Of a DNA stretch of 64,000 nucleotides, positions 56,103-64,000 are shown piece by piece. The stretch comes from Alistipes senegalensis JC50 (lineage in GTDB: Bacteria; Bacteroidota; Bacteroidia; Bacteroidales; Rikenellaceae): contig NZ_CP102252.1 in NCBI RefSeq assembly GCF_025145645.1, positions 1,302,001 to 1,366,000 of the forward strand, written 5' to 3'. Within the stretch, counting starts at the first letter, position 1. Every line of letters begins with the position of its first letter. Made by a program: the position numbers and the translations under genes. A model generated the notes under the pieces. That model was not told the DNA's origin. It made no database searches and saw only the letters and a program-made list of their open reading frames with translations.

Positions 56103-56232
56103 AATTTTTTAGTTTTGTGAAATTTCTATAAGCGTTTAGCATGACATATGTTTCTACCTCTAATAGCCGTTGATGTTTTTTCATGCGCTGAAATATATTG
56201 GCCTGATTCACGTCAATTGGAGTTCCAACAAG
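56071..56232 (-). pseudogene. Decayed frame before the small acidic gene
   Basis: The frame reads LVGTPIDVNQANIFQRMKK, then HQRLLEVETYVMLNAYRNFT and KLKNYDL, and overlaps the start of the next gene. A TAG at 56233-56235 separates it from an open stretch above. It reads like the C-terminal end of a protein whose remainder was lost, perhaps a toxin. It is not recognised. Confidence 0.25.
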
Positions 56233-56304
56233 CTACCCGGCCCGAGACCATTTGATGGTTGAGCATTTGAATTTGTACCCAATATTTATGATATTTAAAG
56301 GTCG

Positions 56305-57150
56305 TTAAAAATCAATTTCGATGATTGCTTTGAATGTCAGTTCGCTCCATCCTGGTGCTGTACGATAAACTTCCGTGCAATTTTTAGGGATATATAACGT
56401 AGTAGTAGCTGTTAAAAAAAATGAGTCTTCTTGTATTTGTGGGGGAGTCATAGCTTTACAATACAAATCCATGATTTTACTAAATGCGTTTTTCCCGATT
56501 GTTGTCACACTTTTTGGAATCGTCAGATTTTCAGTCATCTGTTCGGAACATCTGCCAAATGCCTCGTCTTCGATAGTTGTCACTCCTTCTGAAAGCGTCA
56601 GACCTGTAAATCCTTTGCACTCCCGAAATGCACTACTACCGATTGTGGTCACACCTTCCGGAATAGTCAGATTGCCTGTCAGACCGGAACAATTCCTAAA
56701 TGTATTGGGTTCAATAGTTGTCACTCCTTTGGGAATCGTCAGATTGCCTGTAAATCCTGTACACCCATAAAATGCACCGTCTCCGATTGTAGTCACACTT
56801 TCCGGAATTGTCAGATTGCCTGTCAGGTTGGAGCAACCGTCAAATGCACCCTCTCCTATCGTCTTTAATGTTTTAGGTAATTTTATTGAAGTGAGTCGCT
56901 TTTGAAGATAAAACGTGTATGCTCCAATCCCCTCCGAAATCACATTTTCCATATCCAATACCCTAAGGTTGTTAAACCTACTCAACATCGACATATCGGA
57001 GTAATTTAACGAGCCTATTATTGTTAATTCTGTAATCGCGCTTGGGTTTATAGGGTTGTCTCTCAGTAGTTCTTCCAATGTCCCTGGTTCTGCCAGCACT
57101 ATAGTTTTGTCGTCGATCAATGGCGCTATCGACACATCAATGGCTTCCAT
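56305..57150 (-). CDS. BspA-type leucine-rich-repeat fragment
   Basis: This 281-residue frame has LRR_5 repeats of the BspA/Treponema type from about residue 85 to 230: five repeats of the form LTIPEGVTTIGSSAFRECKGF. It ends in the usual YIPKNCTEVYRTAPGW cap. On its own it has no signal peptide. It is the C-terminal part of the lipoprotein that begins at 58036, separated by two single-base frame breaks. BspA-type proteins are surface adhesins. If 56305-58036 is read with both breaks repaired, a protein of about 577 residues results. Confidence 0.7.
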   Translation of the reverse strand: MEAIDVSIAPLIDDKTIVLAEPGTLEELLRDNPINPSAITELTIIGSLNYSDMSMLSRFNNLRVLDMENVISEGIGAYTFYLQKRLTSIKLPKTLKTIGEGAFDGCSNLTGNLTIPESVTTIGDGAFYGCTGFTGNLTIPKGVTTIEPNTFRNCSGLTGNLTIPEGVTTIGSSAFRECKGFTGLTLSEGVTTIEDEAFGRCSEQMTENLTIPKSVTTIGKNAFSKIMDLYCKAMTPPQIQEDSFFLTATTTLYIPKNCTEVYRTAPGWSELTFKAIIEIDF

Positions 57151-57608
57151 AATTGTATTTTACCATCTGAAACATAGACAATTACTCTATTTTTCGTAGG
57201 AATTTTAGCGCTAATCTCTATTTTCCCGCTGTTGTGTGATAATGGAATCATGCGCACCGTATATTGTCCGTCATCGTTCATCATTTCTGCCTTTATGACA
57301 TTTTTCCCATCTCTGCTTTGAATGGAATATTCGAATGTTTTTGTCTCATCCAACTGAAATGTCAATGATGTCCCTTCGGAAAAACGGATTGACAAATATG
57401 TTTTCTTGGGTAATATAATCTGTTCACTGCTTGTTAAAGTAAAATAGACGTTATATTCGTCCTGACTTACGCTTTTGAATATCGAGTCGCCCTCACCGGT
57501 AGCTTTGCCGAGTTGTTTCCACGTCTGCTCGTTATCGTAAGAAACGTACCAATATCCGTTTTCGATTTTTAATTTAGGAGTGGAGCCATTTTGTCCATCA
57601 CGGCCCCA
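57126..57608 (-). pseudogene. Middle part of the broken LRR lipoprotein
   Basis: The frame reads WGRDGQNGSTPKLKIENGYW, then YVSYDNEQTWKQLGKATGEG and SIFKSVSQDEYNVYFTLTSS, and ends at 57126. It continues DUF4988-type sequence from the upstream frame and joins the LRR frame below. It is entered by a one-base loss near the A4 run at 57611-57614 and left by another near 57158-57161. Confidence 0.6.
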
Positions 57609-58036
57609 GCTTTTACCTTGTTGTTCGAATTGTCAAGCAGCCATTCGCCGTCCAACGTCCAGTAGTAGATGCCATCGGTGTGTTGCTTGACTCCGATAAC
57701 AGGTGTATGTCCGTCCTTGCCGTCTTCACCGTCAGTTCCGTCCTTACCATGATAAATGGTGATCGGATTGCTTTTGCTGAACGTGATCGTATAGCCGATT
57801 TCTTTTCCGTCCTGCATGACGGGAATAACTTCCGTAATGTAATCGTTGTTTTGCAATGCCGTCACGATGGTATGCAACGATGAAATATTCGTATTCATCT
57901 GTTTGCAAAATTCTTCGAGTTTCTTGATTCGGTTTTCGAGATCATCCACACGTCCGGTCAGAGCCGAATCGTCGTAATCATCACTGCAACCTGCAAGCAG
58001 AGCGATTACTGCAAATAAGGTAAATAATTTTTTCAT
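57569..58036 (-). CDS. DUF4988 lipoprotein N-terminal fragment
   Basis: This 155-residue frame starts MKKLFTLFAVIALLAGCSDD with lipobox LAGC. A short coiled coil (ALTGRVDDLENRIKKLEEFC) is followed by the collagen-like KDGTDGEDGKDGHTPVIGVK and YYWTLDGEWLLD, typical of DUF4988 (also called PL29 N-terminal domain). It is the N-terminal part of a surface lipoprotein whose frame breaks at about 57608. The last eleven or so residues are out of frame with the true protein. Confidence 0.7.
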   Translation of the reverse strand: MKKLFTLFAVIALLAGCSDDYDDSALTGRVDDLENRIKKLEEFCKQMNTNISSLHTIVTALQNNDYITEVIPVMQDGKEIGYTITFSKSNPITIYHGKDGTDGEDGKDGHTPVIGVKQHTDGIYYWTLDGEWLLDNSNNKVKAGAVMDKMAPLLN

Positions 58037-58452
58037 AGCAACTGTTATTTGAATAGATCAGATTTTCAAATTTTAGTTGCCATCCAACTCCTCAATGGCG
58101 GAATATGTCAAAAAGAAAGTGTGGAGTCGATTTCGTTTATCTGATAGAAGGCTCTGACAAAGCCCAAGCAAAAATAAACGACGCAATACCCCACACTTGA
58201 ATAGATATGGGGTATGGGAACACTAAACGTATCCCTTGCCATAATCTAAACAAGAAATGAGTGCTGTTCGTCCATCCTTTTGCTTGTGAAAACTGTCAGA
58301 TTTTCTATCAAGGACAGTGCGAAAACACTTTCAGTATGTTTGCCGAACACATTGCCACGCCCGACGTTACAAAAATAGAAAATAATTCGCAGACGAACAA
58401 CCACTCATTCGGGGTATTGCCCATATAAGTATACGCAGAAATAGATTTTACT
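58037..58452. other. Leader and intergenic region of the LRR lipoprotein
   Basis: No gene is seen in 416 bases. The region next to the LRR gene holds the nested hairpin at 58117-58198; the rest, to 58452, shows nothing I can name. Confidence 0.4.
58117..58198 (-). ncRNA. Putative structured leader RNA
   Basis: Three nested stems can form: AAGTGTGG (58117-58124) with CCACACTT (58191-58198), TCGTTTAT (58133-58140) with ATAAACGA (58174-58181), and GGCT (58150-58153) with AGCC (58161-58164). The element ends 80 bases before the lipoprotein start, in the place of a 5' leader. It could equally be a mobile repeat. Confidence 0.4.
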
Positions 58453-58869
58453 CTATCTCATCCGCATTCCCCTGTCCTGTTCACGGTCTTTGATCTCTAT
58501 TCCTAATCGTTTCAGAAACTCTTCCGCCTTTTGCCGGAACCATTGTAAATGGGTATTAGGTCGATAAACAGTTGAAACCCTCCGGGGCCTTTTTCATCCC
58601 GCAGGAGCCGGGCTTCCGAGTGTTCGGTTTCAAAGTGTTGGGAGTGCTCGCGCGAATAGAGTTTGCCGGAGAAACGGACGGGCCGCATATTCACGAGGTC
58701 GCGGGCCATCTTGTCCGTGAATCCGAGCGAACGGCAATACTCTCCCCATTTGATAAGCTGGGGCGTATCGGGGAACCAACCGTAAATGCGGTCTATCTCG
58801 CCTTGCAGTCTTTGGGCGGTCTGTTCATGCTCCCGCCTTTCCCGGCCTATCGTCTTGTTCAGCCTTTTT
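58453..58869 (-). pseudogene. Fragment of a conjugative-element gene
   Basis: The frame reads KRLNKTIGRERREHEQTAQR, DRIYGWFPDTPQLIKWGEYC, FTDKMARDLVNMRPVRFSGK and SEARLLRDEKGPGGFQLFID. After one lost base near 58560 it continues in another frame as LQWFRQKAEEFLKRLGIEIK to a stop at 58453. It looks like the C terminus of a mobilisation protein of Bacteroides conjugative elements; the exact family is from memory and uncertain. Its 5' end is cut at the 19-bp repeat at 58875. Confidence 0.45.
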
Positions 58870-58874
58870 AGGTA

Positions 58875-58893
58875 ATGTATCAGATTAGGGCAC
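58875..58893 (+). repeat. 19-bp direct repeat, copy 1
   Basis: ATGTATCAGATTAGGGCAC is repeated at 59030-59048. The copies are 155 bases apart and both abut IS-related sequence. Confidence 0.7.
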
Positions 58894-59029
58894 AGGACTG
58901 CAACTAACTAAAATCACTACAGGAACTTAAAGGAAAACATAAAAAGAAGACGGCTTTCGGGTCGTCTTTTGTATTTTTGCGCCCGCAAATCGGCTGAAAA
59001 TCGGCCGAGGGTTTCGGATAGGAACCTTT

Positions 59030-59048
59030 ATGTATCAGATTAGGGCAC
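59030..59048 (+). repeat. 19-bp direct repeat, copy 2
   Basis: This copy lies 6 bases before the start codon of the IS1-family transposase, so the repeat probably includes the left end of that element. Confidence 0.7.
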
Positions 59049-59054
59049 GAAAAA

Positions 59055-59695
59055 ATGACTTGCAAATTTTGCGGAGGAACTTGTATCAAAAATGGCTATC
59101 AAGAAAACGGAAAACAACGCTATAAATGCAAATACTGTCACAGGAAACAACAAGCGGATTATTCTTACCAAGCCTATATACCGGAATTGAACCGGACGAT
59201 CTCGGAATATATCAAAGAGGGCGTCGGGATCAGAGGTATCGCAAGGTTACTGGAAATATCGACGACTACTCTCATTAAAAGAATTATCTCCATCTCCAAA
59301 AATATAACAGCTCCGCATGTAACAGCCAATGCAGAAGTCGATGAAATCAAAACTTTTGTCGGCCGTAAAAAAGATCATATCTGGGTGGCATACGCCCTAA
59401 ATCGTACAGACAACTCGGTGGTTGTTTCTCTGTCGGTCCTCGTACCAATGAGACGCTAAGTAGAGTTACCGACAAACTGGCCAATGCCAGATTGATCTAT
59501 ACGGATAAACTCCGGCAATATAAGACTCTCATTTCACCGGAAATCCATAGGACTGCTCACCGCGGCACCAACCACATCGAACGTCATAACCTGATCATCC
59601 GTACACATATCAAGCGTCTGACCCGCCGCACGATCCGCTTCAGCCGGAAAGCGATAATGTTATATGCAGTGTTAAAGATCTATTTCTGGGGATAA
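59055..59695 (+). pseudogene. IS1-family transposase with a frameshift
   Basis: The first frame (59055-59459) starts MTCKFCGGTCIKNGYQENGK, the zinc-finger start of IS1-family transposases, and contains AEVDEIKTFVGRKKDHIWVA with the first catalytic acids. One base is lost near 59424; the next frame continues FSVGPRTNETLSRVTDKL, RLIYTDKLRQYKTL, TNHIERHNLIIRTHIKRL and ends KIYFWG at 59695. The full transposase would be about 213 residues. The break is in the DDE region, not at the usual insA-insB shift site, so the copy is dead. Confidence 0.8.
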
Positions 59696-60068
59696 GATTC
59701 CCTACGGCATGCAGAAACAATCAAGTTTTATTGAGTTAGGCGCAAATTGCAATATAAACAAACAACGGACATTCCATTTGTATTAATGCAGAATAGTGAT
59801 AAACCCAGCCAATAAATTAATTGTAAATATTTAATATATAAATAATTGCGCCCAGAAATGACGTGACAATTTTGACAATTGAAATATTCTTACCTGCCAA
59901 AATCTTAATTGAAAAACGTCAGTACAATGACTGTTTTTGTGTCAAATTTGTCAATACAATTAGAAATAATCCCAATAATTAGAGCAGAAATATTACGGAG
60001 CCTAAAGACTATACAGGTCTAATATTCATACCTTATTAACCTGTTTATTAGATTAATAATACCTAATT
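59696..60068. other. Very AT-rich spacer
   Basis: No gene is seen in 373 bases. The stretch has short direct repeats (TGACAATT near 59870) and a palindrome around 59820-59850. No IS end matching the left repeat was found. Confidence 0.4.
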
Positions 60069-61262
60069 TTAAAACAACTCTTTGGGACTTATCTTCAAAA
60101 ACTCGTCGTAAGGAATTCCTCCGGTTCCAACAAGCAACACTTTGTCCGGCTGAAATTTCTCAGCAAATACACTCATCCCCTCATTGTCTGCATGAGCTCC
60201 GCTTTTCACCTCCAAACCGATAACTTTACCACCTTTTTCAAGAACAAAATCTACTTCGAAATTACCTTCACGCCAGTAATACAAATTATATCTGTCAGAT
60301 ATGGAGTGATTCATTAAATGCGCTCCCACTGAAGACTCCACCAGTCGTCCCCATAATTTCGGATTGACTACTGTGTCCTCAAAAGTTTCATCGCTTTGTG
60401 AAGTCAGCTGTGCATTATTGTAGACCTGAAACTTAGGACTCGACGATCGCTGCCAAATCACATTTCCGGCATACTTTTCCAAACCACCCAAGAGGCCGCA
60501 GTCAGACAGCAGTTTAAGATAATTTGTCAACGTTGTCGTGTTACCGGCATCTTGTAGCTGGCCAATAATTTTAGTGAAAGAGAGAATCTGACCAGAAAAT
60601 AAACAACCGAGTTCAAACAATCTCTTTAACAATGCCGGTTTATCTACGCGAGTCAACATCAGAATATCTTTTGAGATGCTTGTTTCGATCAAAGCATCCT
60701 TTATATAGTTTTTCCAACGTTCTTCGTCATTAATAAGCGAGGCAGAACCCGGATATCCTCCGAAATAAACATATTGCTCAATCGACCACTGGAACGCGGC
60801 CTGCATTTCAGCAAAAGACCAATGACCGAGATAAAACGTTTCGAAACGTCCTGCCAATGACTCTGTGAGTCCTTTCTGAATCAATAATCGGGAAGATCCC
60901 AGTAAAATTACTTTGATATTGATATTTTCTCGCGTATCCTTATCCCATTGCTGCTTGACGATCTCACTCCAATTTTCAATCTTCTGAATCTCATCGACCA
61001 CTAGCAGATATTCCGGCACATTTGCAGCCTTCATTCTAAACCTAGCTGTCTCCCAAACCTGAGTCAACCATGCCGAGTTAGTTGCCGACACGGCATCCGC
61101 AGATTCATACACATAAGGTAATGAAAGTTTCTGCAGCAATTGATTTACCATCGTGGTTTTACCCACCTGACGAGGCTCAAGGATTACCTGTATGAACTTT
61201 CGTGGTTCTTCGATCCTTGCTTGAATCTCCTTATATAAGGACGTTCGTACATAACAAAACAA
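60069..61262 (-). CDS. AAA-family ATPase with DUF4143 domain
   Basis: The family layout is clear: a Walker A EPRQVGKTTMVNQL, Walker B YLLVVDEIQK, a sensor KVILLGSSRL, then the DUF4143 domain with a PD-(D/E)xK nuclease-like end (YYWREGNFEVDFVLEKGGKV, IGLEVKSGA). Such proteins are widespread in Bacteroidetes, often acquired, with unclear function. No ATG exists at the expected place; I give the TTG at 61262 (about 397 residues). The frame is open to an ATG at 61448, but that extension runs antisense into an IS relic. A lost start codon is possible. Confidence 0.75.
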   Translation of the reverse strand: MFCYVRTSLYKEIQARIEEPRKFIQVILEPRQVGKTTMVNQLLQKLSLPYVYESADAVSATNSAWLTQVWETARFRMKAANVPEYLLVVDEIQKIENWSEIVKQQWDKDTRENINIKVILLGSSRLLIQKGLTESLAGRFETFYLGHWSFAEMQAAFQWSIEQYVYFGGYPGSASLINDEERWKNYIKDALIETSISKDILMLTRVDKPALLKRLFELGCLFSGQILSFTKIIGQLQDAGNTTTLTNYLKLLSDCGLLGGLEKYAGNVIWQRSSSPKFQVYNNAQLTSQSDETFEDTVVNPKLWGRLVESSVGAHLMNHSISDRYNLYYWREGNFEVDFVLEKGGKVIGLEVKSGAHADNEGMSVFAEKFQPDKVLLVGTGGIPYDEFLKISPKELF

Positions 61263-61347
61263 ATTACTCAGTAACTTATGCAAGTTACTCAATACTTTTG
61301 TGATTACAAAATATAGACCAATGTTTGAATTTAGGTGATCGCAAAAA

Positions 61348-61985
61348 TGAAAGGCAAATATTGTGGAGTCACTGCGTAAAAGACAAAACTCAGAGCAACG
61401 GCAGACAACGCTACAAATGCAAACATTGCCATAGGAAAAAACAGGCACTATAATTACAACGCTACCGAAAAGGAATCAACAGTAAGATCGTAACATTGAC
61501 CAAAGAGGGAGTCAGTACCGAAGTACGACTAAGATTCTGGATATCTCCCTGACAAACACTACTTAGCAGGATTGTACAGATTACCCATACACACTTTTGT
61601 CTTCCGGTCATTAATCAAAAGATCTATAAAGTGGATGGAATAAAGAGCCTTGTACGAAGATAGTCCGAACACATCTGGATAGTATAACAGAAAATCCAAA
61701 CAGGTAGTCAGTAACAATCTCGGTCCACGAACAAATGCTACCCTTAACATTGTCCTCAAAACACTCCATCTATCCGATACAAAACGGGGTTATACCGATA
61801 GATTAAAAAACTATCGTTCTCTAATTGAGACAAAAATCCATCGGACGTCATTATACGAAATCAATCATATCGAACGACATAACTTGACGATCCGGACACA
61901 TCTGAAACGGTTAGCTCGTAAAACCATCTGCGTCAGCAAGAGCGCTGTCATTCTGTCGGCAATCTTGAAAATTTATTTCTGGGGG
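61348..61985 (+). pseudogene. Heavily decayed IS1-family transposase
   Basis: DNA around 61348-61450 resembles the start of the 59055 transposase (for example QRYKCKHCHRKKQ when frames are joined), and the end reads NHIERHNLTIRTHLKRLARK and ILSAILKIYFWG. Many stops and shifts separate the two. It is an older relative of the copy at 59055, on the same strand, and the two flank the DUF4143 gene. Confidence 0.75.
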
Positions 61986-62437
61986 GGGCAGCTAAAATCT
62001 ATTTTATCATACAATTATAGAATTGAATTTTATTCATGTCTATCTAGTTGTTTAATAGAATCCGATTTTAAGGCAGCAACTCACAAACTATTTGCTACCA
62101 ATAACCTCAGGAGTCATCATGTCGTTATAAACAAAATTCAATGTTTTTGGTTCCACGCAAATGAATAAATATCGTATCGATCTTATTTTTTCTTTTTCTA
62201 GAATATCAAGAATCATCACTCAAACTTCGGTCCAAAACTTGCTAGGCAATTCCGAATCAGAACTATTTTCAAAACGCTTTAGTCATGGTACAATATAGAA
62301 CAAATAAGTCCATTTTTTGTAATAGAACCTGTTTTATAGATTTTTAACTAGTTACAGCAATCAATAATTCTTTCTATATATCCAATACAAACAATCCCTT
62401 TCCAAAAATTACCAGCTCGAATAATGATTAAGTATTT
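61986..62437. other. AT-rich stretch without a recognised gene
   Basis: These 452 bases have no supported gene. Short open frames on both strands have no features. The 3' end of the 269-residue gene is at 62438. Confidence 0.4.
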
Positions 62438-63247
62438 TCAACTCAAATCTATTGTTCGACCAGGAACCCGACGAGAATTATCTACACGAATTTCATTGAT
62501 TGATGAGATACCTATATGCCTACATGTAGTGCAATCAAACACCTCAATATGCGCTTTTACTCCGATATGCATGTTGTCGACACACCATAATTCATTCGTT
62601 CCAATTCGTTTATATACCATTCTTCTGTGATTGTGATAATTTGTTTTTTCAAAAATGGAACGATCTCTCAAAACTGTTTGATAATCACGAGGAGGCCATC
62701 GGGAACTTTCACTATATCCTTCTTCCGGATTTAAAAATCCGTGAGATATCAGCCAGTCATCTATTGCCTCAGGAGTAGTTGCGCAATCAACATAAATAGG
62801 ATTGCTATTATTTTTAGAGACAAGGATCGTTGCAGAATCTCCGAATGGAGAATCCATAAAATTCATTAAAAAACCATTTAAATCAGCTGTTCTGATTTTT
62901 CTTTCCGTTAATTCTGCAACAGATGTCCCAACATAATCTTCCCCGGAAAATTCATATTTACTACTTTCGTCGTGGCATTTATCCTTCTCCCAACATTTAG
63001 GGTTTACACGGTCAATATTGGCATAAAAAGTCTGACAAAGGACCCGATCCGCCTTTAGAACGGAGGTAAAAAGAGTATTCGATAATGCAGGCGAATAATA
63101 AAAATTCTGGCTCTTCAGTATACACTTATCATCTTTTATTTCATCAATCCTTTTCAAAGTGGACAAAAAAAGTTTTACCGCCTCATAAAAATGATAAGGG
63201 CTATTATATTGCGCACAAAGCGAAGCTTCATTTATAAATACCTGCAT
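62438..63247 (-). CDS. Unrecognised partner of the AAA/DUF3696 ATPase
   Basis: This 269-residue protein starts MQVFINEASLCAQYNSPYHF, with no signal or membrane segment. I do not recognise a family. The C-terminal 100 residues (RRMVYKRIGTNELWCVDN, MHIGVKAHIEVFDCTTCRHI) have His, Asp and Arg spaced as in small ribonuclease toxins, but this is weak. The start codon overlaps the stop of the ATPase gene by one base (TAATG), which implies translational coupling, so the two proteins probably work together. The pair resembles two-gene anti-phage modules. Confidence 0.6.
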   Translation of the reverse strand: MQVFINEASLCAQYNSPYHFYEAVKLFLSTLKRIDEIKDDKCILKSQNFYYSPALSNTLFTSVLKADRVLCQTFYANIDRVNPKCWEKDKCHDESSKYEFSGEDYVGTSVAELTERKIRTADLNGFLMNFMDSPFGDSATILVSKNNSNPIYVDCATTPEAIDDWLISHGFLNPEEGYSESSRWPPRDYQTVLRDRSIFEKTNYHNHRRMVYKRIGTNELWCVDNMHIGVKAHIEVFDCTTCRHIGISSINEIRVDNSRRVPGRTIDLS

Positions 63248-64000
63248 TATATTCCCAGTAAATAATTTAGATCATTAACTGATTGATCAAAAAAACTTAT
63301 AGGCCATTTGTCGATTCCGCCATCTTCATCAACATCTATTTTTTCAAAAAAATTATCTAATCTATGGTCGAAATACAAAACATTCAAATGAGTAGAATCT
63401 ATTATCTTATTTTTAACAGCGATCCTAAATCCATTCAATATATGATCACTATGAGACTCAACAAACACCTGAACACCTGTCGAAGCGACTAAAGACAGAA
63501 ATTTAGCCATAATTGACTGAGCATAAGGATGCAAATGAGCTTCTGGATTTTCCACAATCAATATTTCACCTGGTTTGGCTATTAAACCGGCAACGATTAT
63601 GGAAAGAGAATAACTGAAACCATATCCGACATTAGTTGGTTTATAATAGGCTCCCTTTTTATCTGATTTAATTCTCAATTTTAAAAGATCTTCTCCTTTT
63701 ATTGACTCGACTTTCACTTGTGCCCCTTGAAAAATCTTATCAACCCAATAATTGGTATTATCCTCAATCGTCGAACTCATCTCCTTATAGTCTTCTCCAA
63801 ATATTTTACAATATCCACGTAAAATTGTATCATTTACATGATCATTCCCCTTGTGGTAAAGAACATTTACTGTATTCTCTCCTAAAGCACCAACTCGGAT
63901 AAAATGGCCAAGCGATTTGTTTTCATAATAGATTCTCGGTCCAATTCGATCCGCAGAAACATAATGGATACCTACAAGATTAATAACATTTCTTATTTCT
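63247..64000 (-). CDS. AAA ATPase with DUF3696, 3' part
   Basis: The frame is open to the window edge, so the N terminus with Walker A is outside; about 250 codons are visible. The visible part includes HYVSADRIGPRIYYENKSLG, GYGFSYSLSIIVAGLIAKPG (signature-like region), the Walker B ILIVENPEAHLHPYAQS and the switch histidine in VFVESHSDHILNGFR. This matches ATPases with a C-terminal DUF3696 domain, related to ABC/SMC-like ATPases in defence systems. The ATG at 63780 is internal. Its stop overlaps the next start codon. Confidence 0.85.
   Translation of the reverse strand, partial: EIRNVINLVGIHYVSADRIGPRIYYENKSLGHFIRVGALGENTVNVLYHKGNDHVNDTILRGYCKIFGEDYKEMSSTIEDNTNYWVDKIFQGAQVKVESIKGEDLLKLRIKSDKKGAYYKPTNVGYGFSYSLSIIVAGLIAKPGEILIVENPEAHLHPYAQSIMAKFLSLVASTGVQVFVESHSDHILNGFRIAVKNKIIDSTHLNVLYFDHRLDNFFEKIDVDEDGGIDKWPISFFDQSVNDLNYLLGI

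Noticed and set aside
56305..58036. Programmed -1 frameshifting in the LRR lipoprotein
   Set aside because: The first A4 site could slip, but at the second the shifted tRNA would face TAA-like pairing, and no stimulatory structure is obvious. Simple single-base losses explain both.
58875..59048. The 19-bp direct repeats as target-site duplication of the IS
   Set aside because: IS1-family elements make duplications of about 8 to 10 bases and the repeats do not flank the transposase; one copy is just before its start codon.
61263..61448. N-terminal extension of the DUF4143 ATPase to the ATG at 61448
   Set aside because: The extra 62 residues are Cys-rich, unlike the family, and the outer half runs antisense to an IS1-family relic.
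1..64000. CRISPR arrays or rRNA genes
   Set aside because: No regularly spaced repeats and no rRNA-like sequence were seen; only one tRNA was found.

Overview
The window looks like a chromosomal segment of a gut Bacteroidales species, most likely Alistipes or another member of the Rikenellaceae. The basis is a GC-rich backbone, SusC/SusD pairs, a hybrid two-component regulator, many lipoproteins with short lipoboxes, and promoters of the Bacteroidetes type (TTTG, about 20 bases, TAnnTTTG). The genus is an inference from gene style, not from a marker gene.

Region 1 (1-4.3 kb) is housekeeping: the end of a DUF4886 protein, 3-methyladenine DNA glycosylase (tag), an HdeD-like membrane protein, a DUF488 protein, an ECF-type sigma factor with a 53-residue gene behind it, and a CDF metal exporter. 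Region 2 (4.3-5.3 kb) is AT-richer, with a palindromic repeat and a decayed reading frame.

Region 3 (5.3-47.7 kb) is one very large polysaccharide utilisation locus (PUL). A minus-strand block runs from SusC (21790) through SusD, a discoidin-type lipoprotein, GH5, two beta-helix GH28/GH49-like proteins, two mosaic surface lipoproteins and a GH20. A second minus-strand block runs from 37177 through GH20, GH3, GH3, GH20, a NagX-like DUF5009 acyltransferase, GH97, GH65 and an EEP phosphoesterase. A calcineurin-like phosphoesterase sits divergently between the blocks. A 1377-residue hybrid two-component regulator (37309-41442) is followed by a divergent plus-strand operon of GH3, GH127 and GH123. 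Three GH20s, a GH123 and NagX point to a glycan rich in N-acetylhexosamine. GH127, GH97 and GH65 suggest further side chains, and the two phosphoesterases make phosphate groups conceivable. SusC/SusD and the surface lipoproteins would capture the glycan, the endo-type enzymes would cut it, and the exo-enzymes would finish it in the periplasm.

Region 4 (47.7-50.4 kb) is the remnant of a CTnDOT-type mobile element: a DUF3408 gene, strong palindromes and a tyrosine integrase. Region 5 (50.4-55.4 kb) returns to core genes: proS, a FadL-type outer-membrane protein, a Gly/Trp-rich lipoprotein and tRNA-Ser(CGA).

Region 6 (55.4-64 kb) is an AT-rich island starting at the tRNA. It holds a broken BspA-type leucine-rich-repeat gene, a possible structured leader RNA, a conjugation-gene fragment, two dead IS1-family copies, a DUF4143 ATPase, and at the window edge an AAA/DUF3696 ATPase coupled to an unrecognised 269-residue protein. 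The last pair resembles a defence module.
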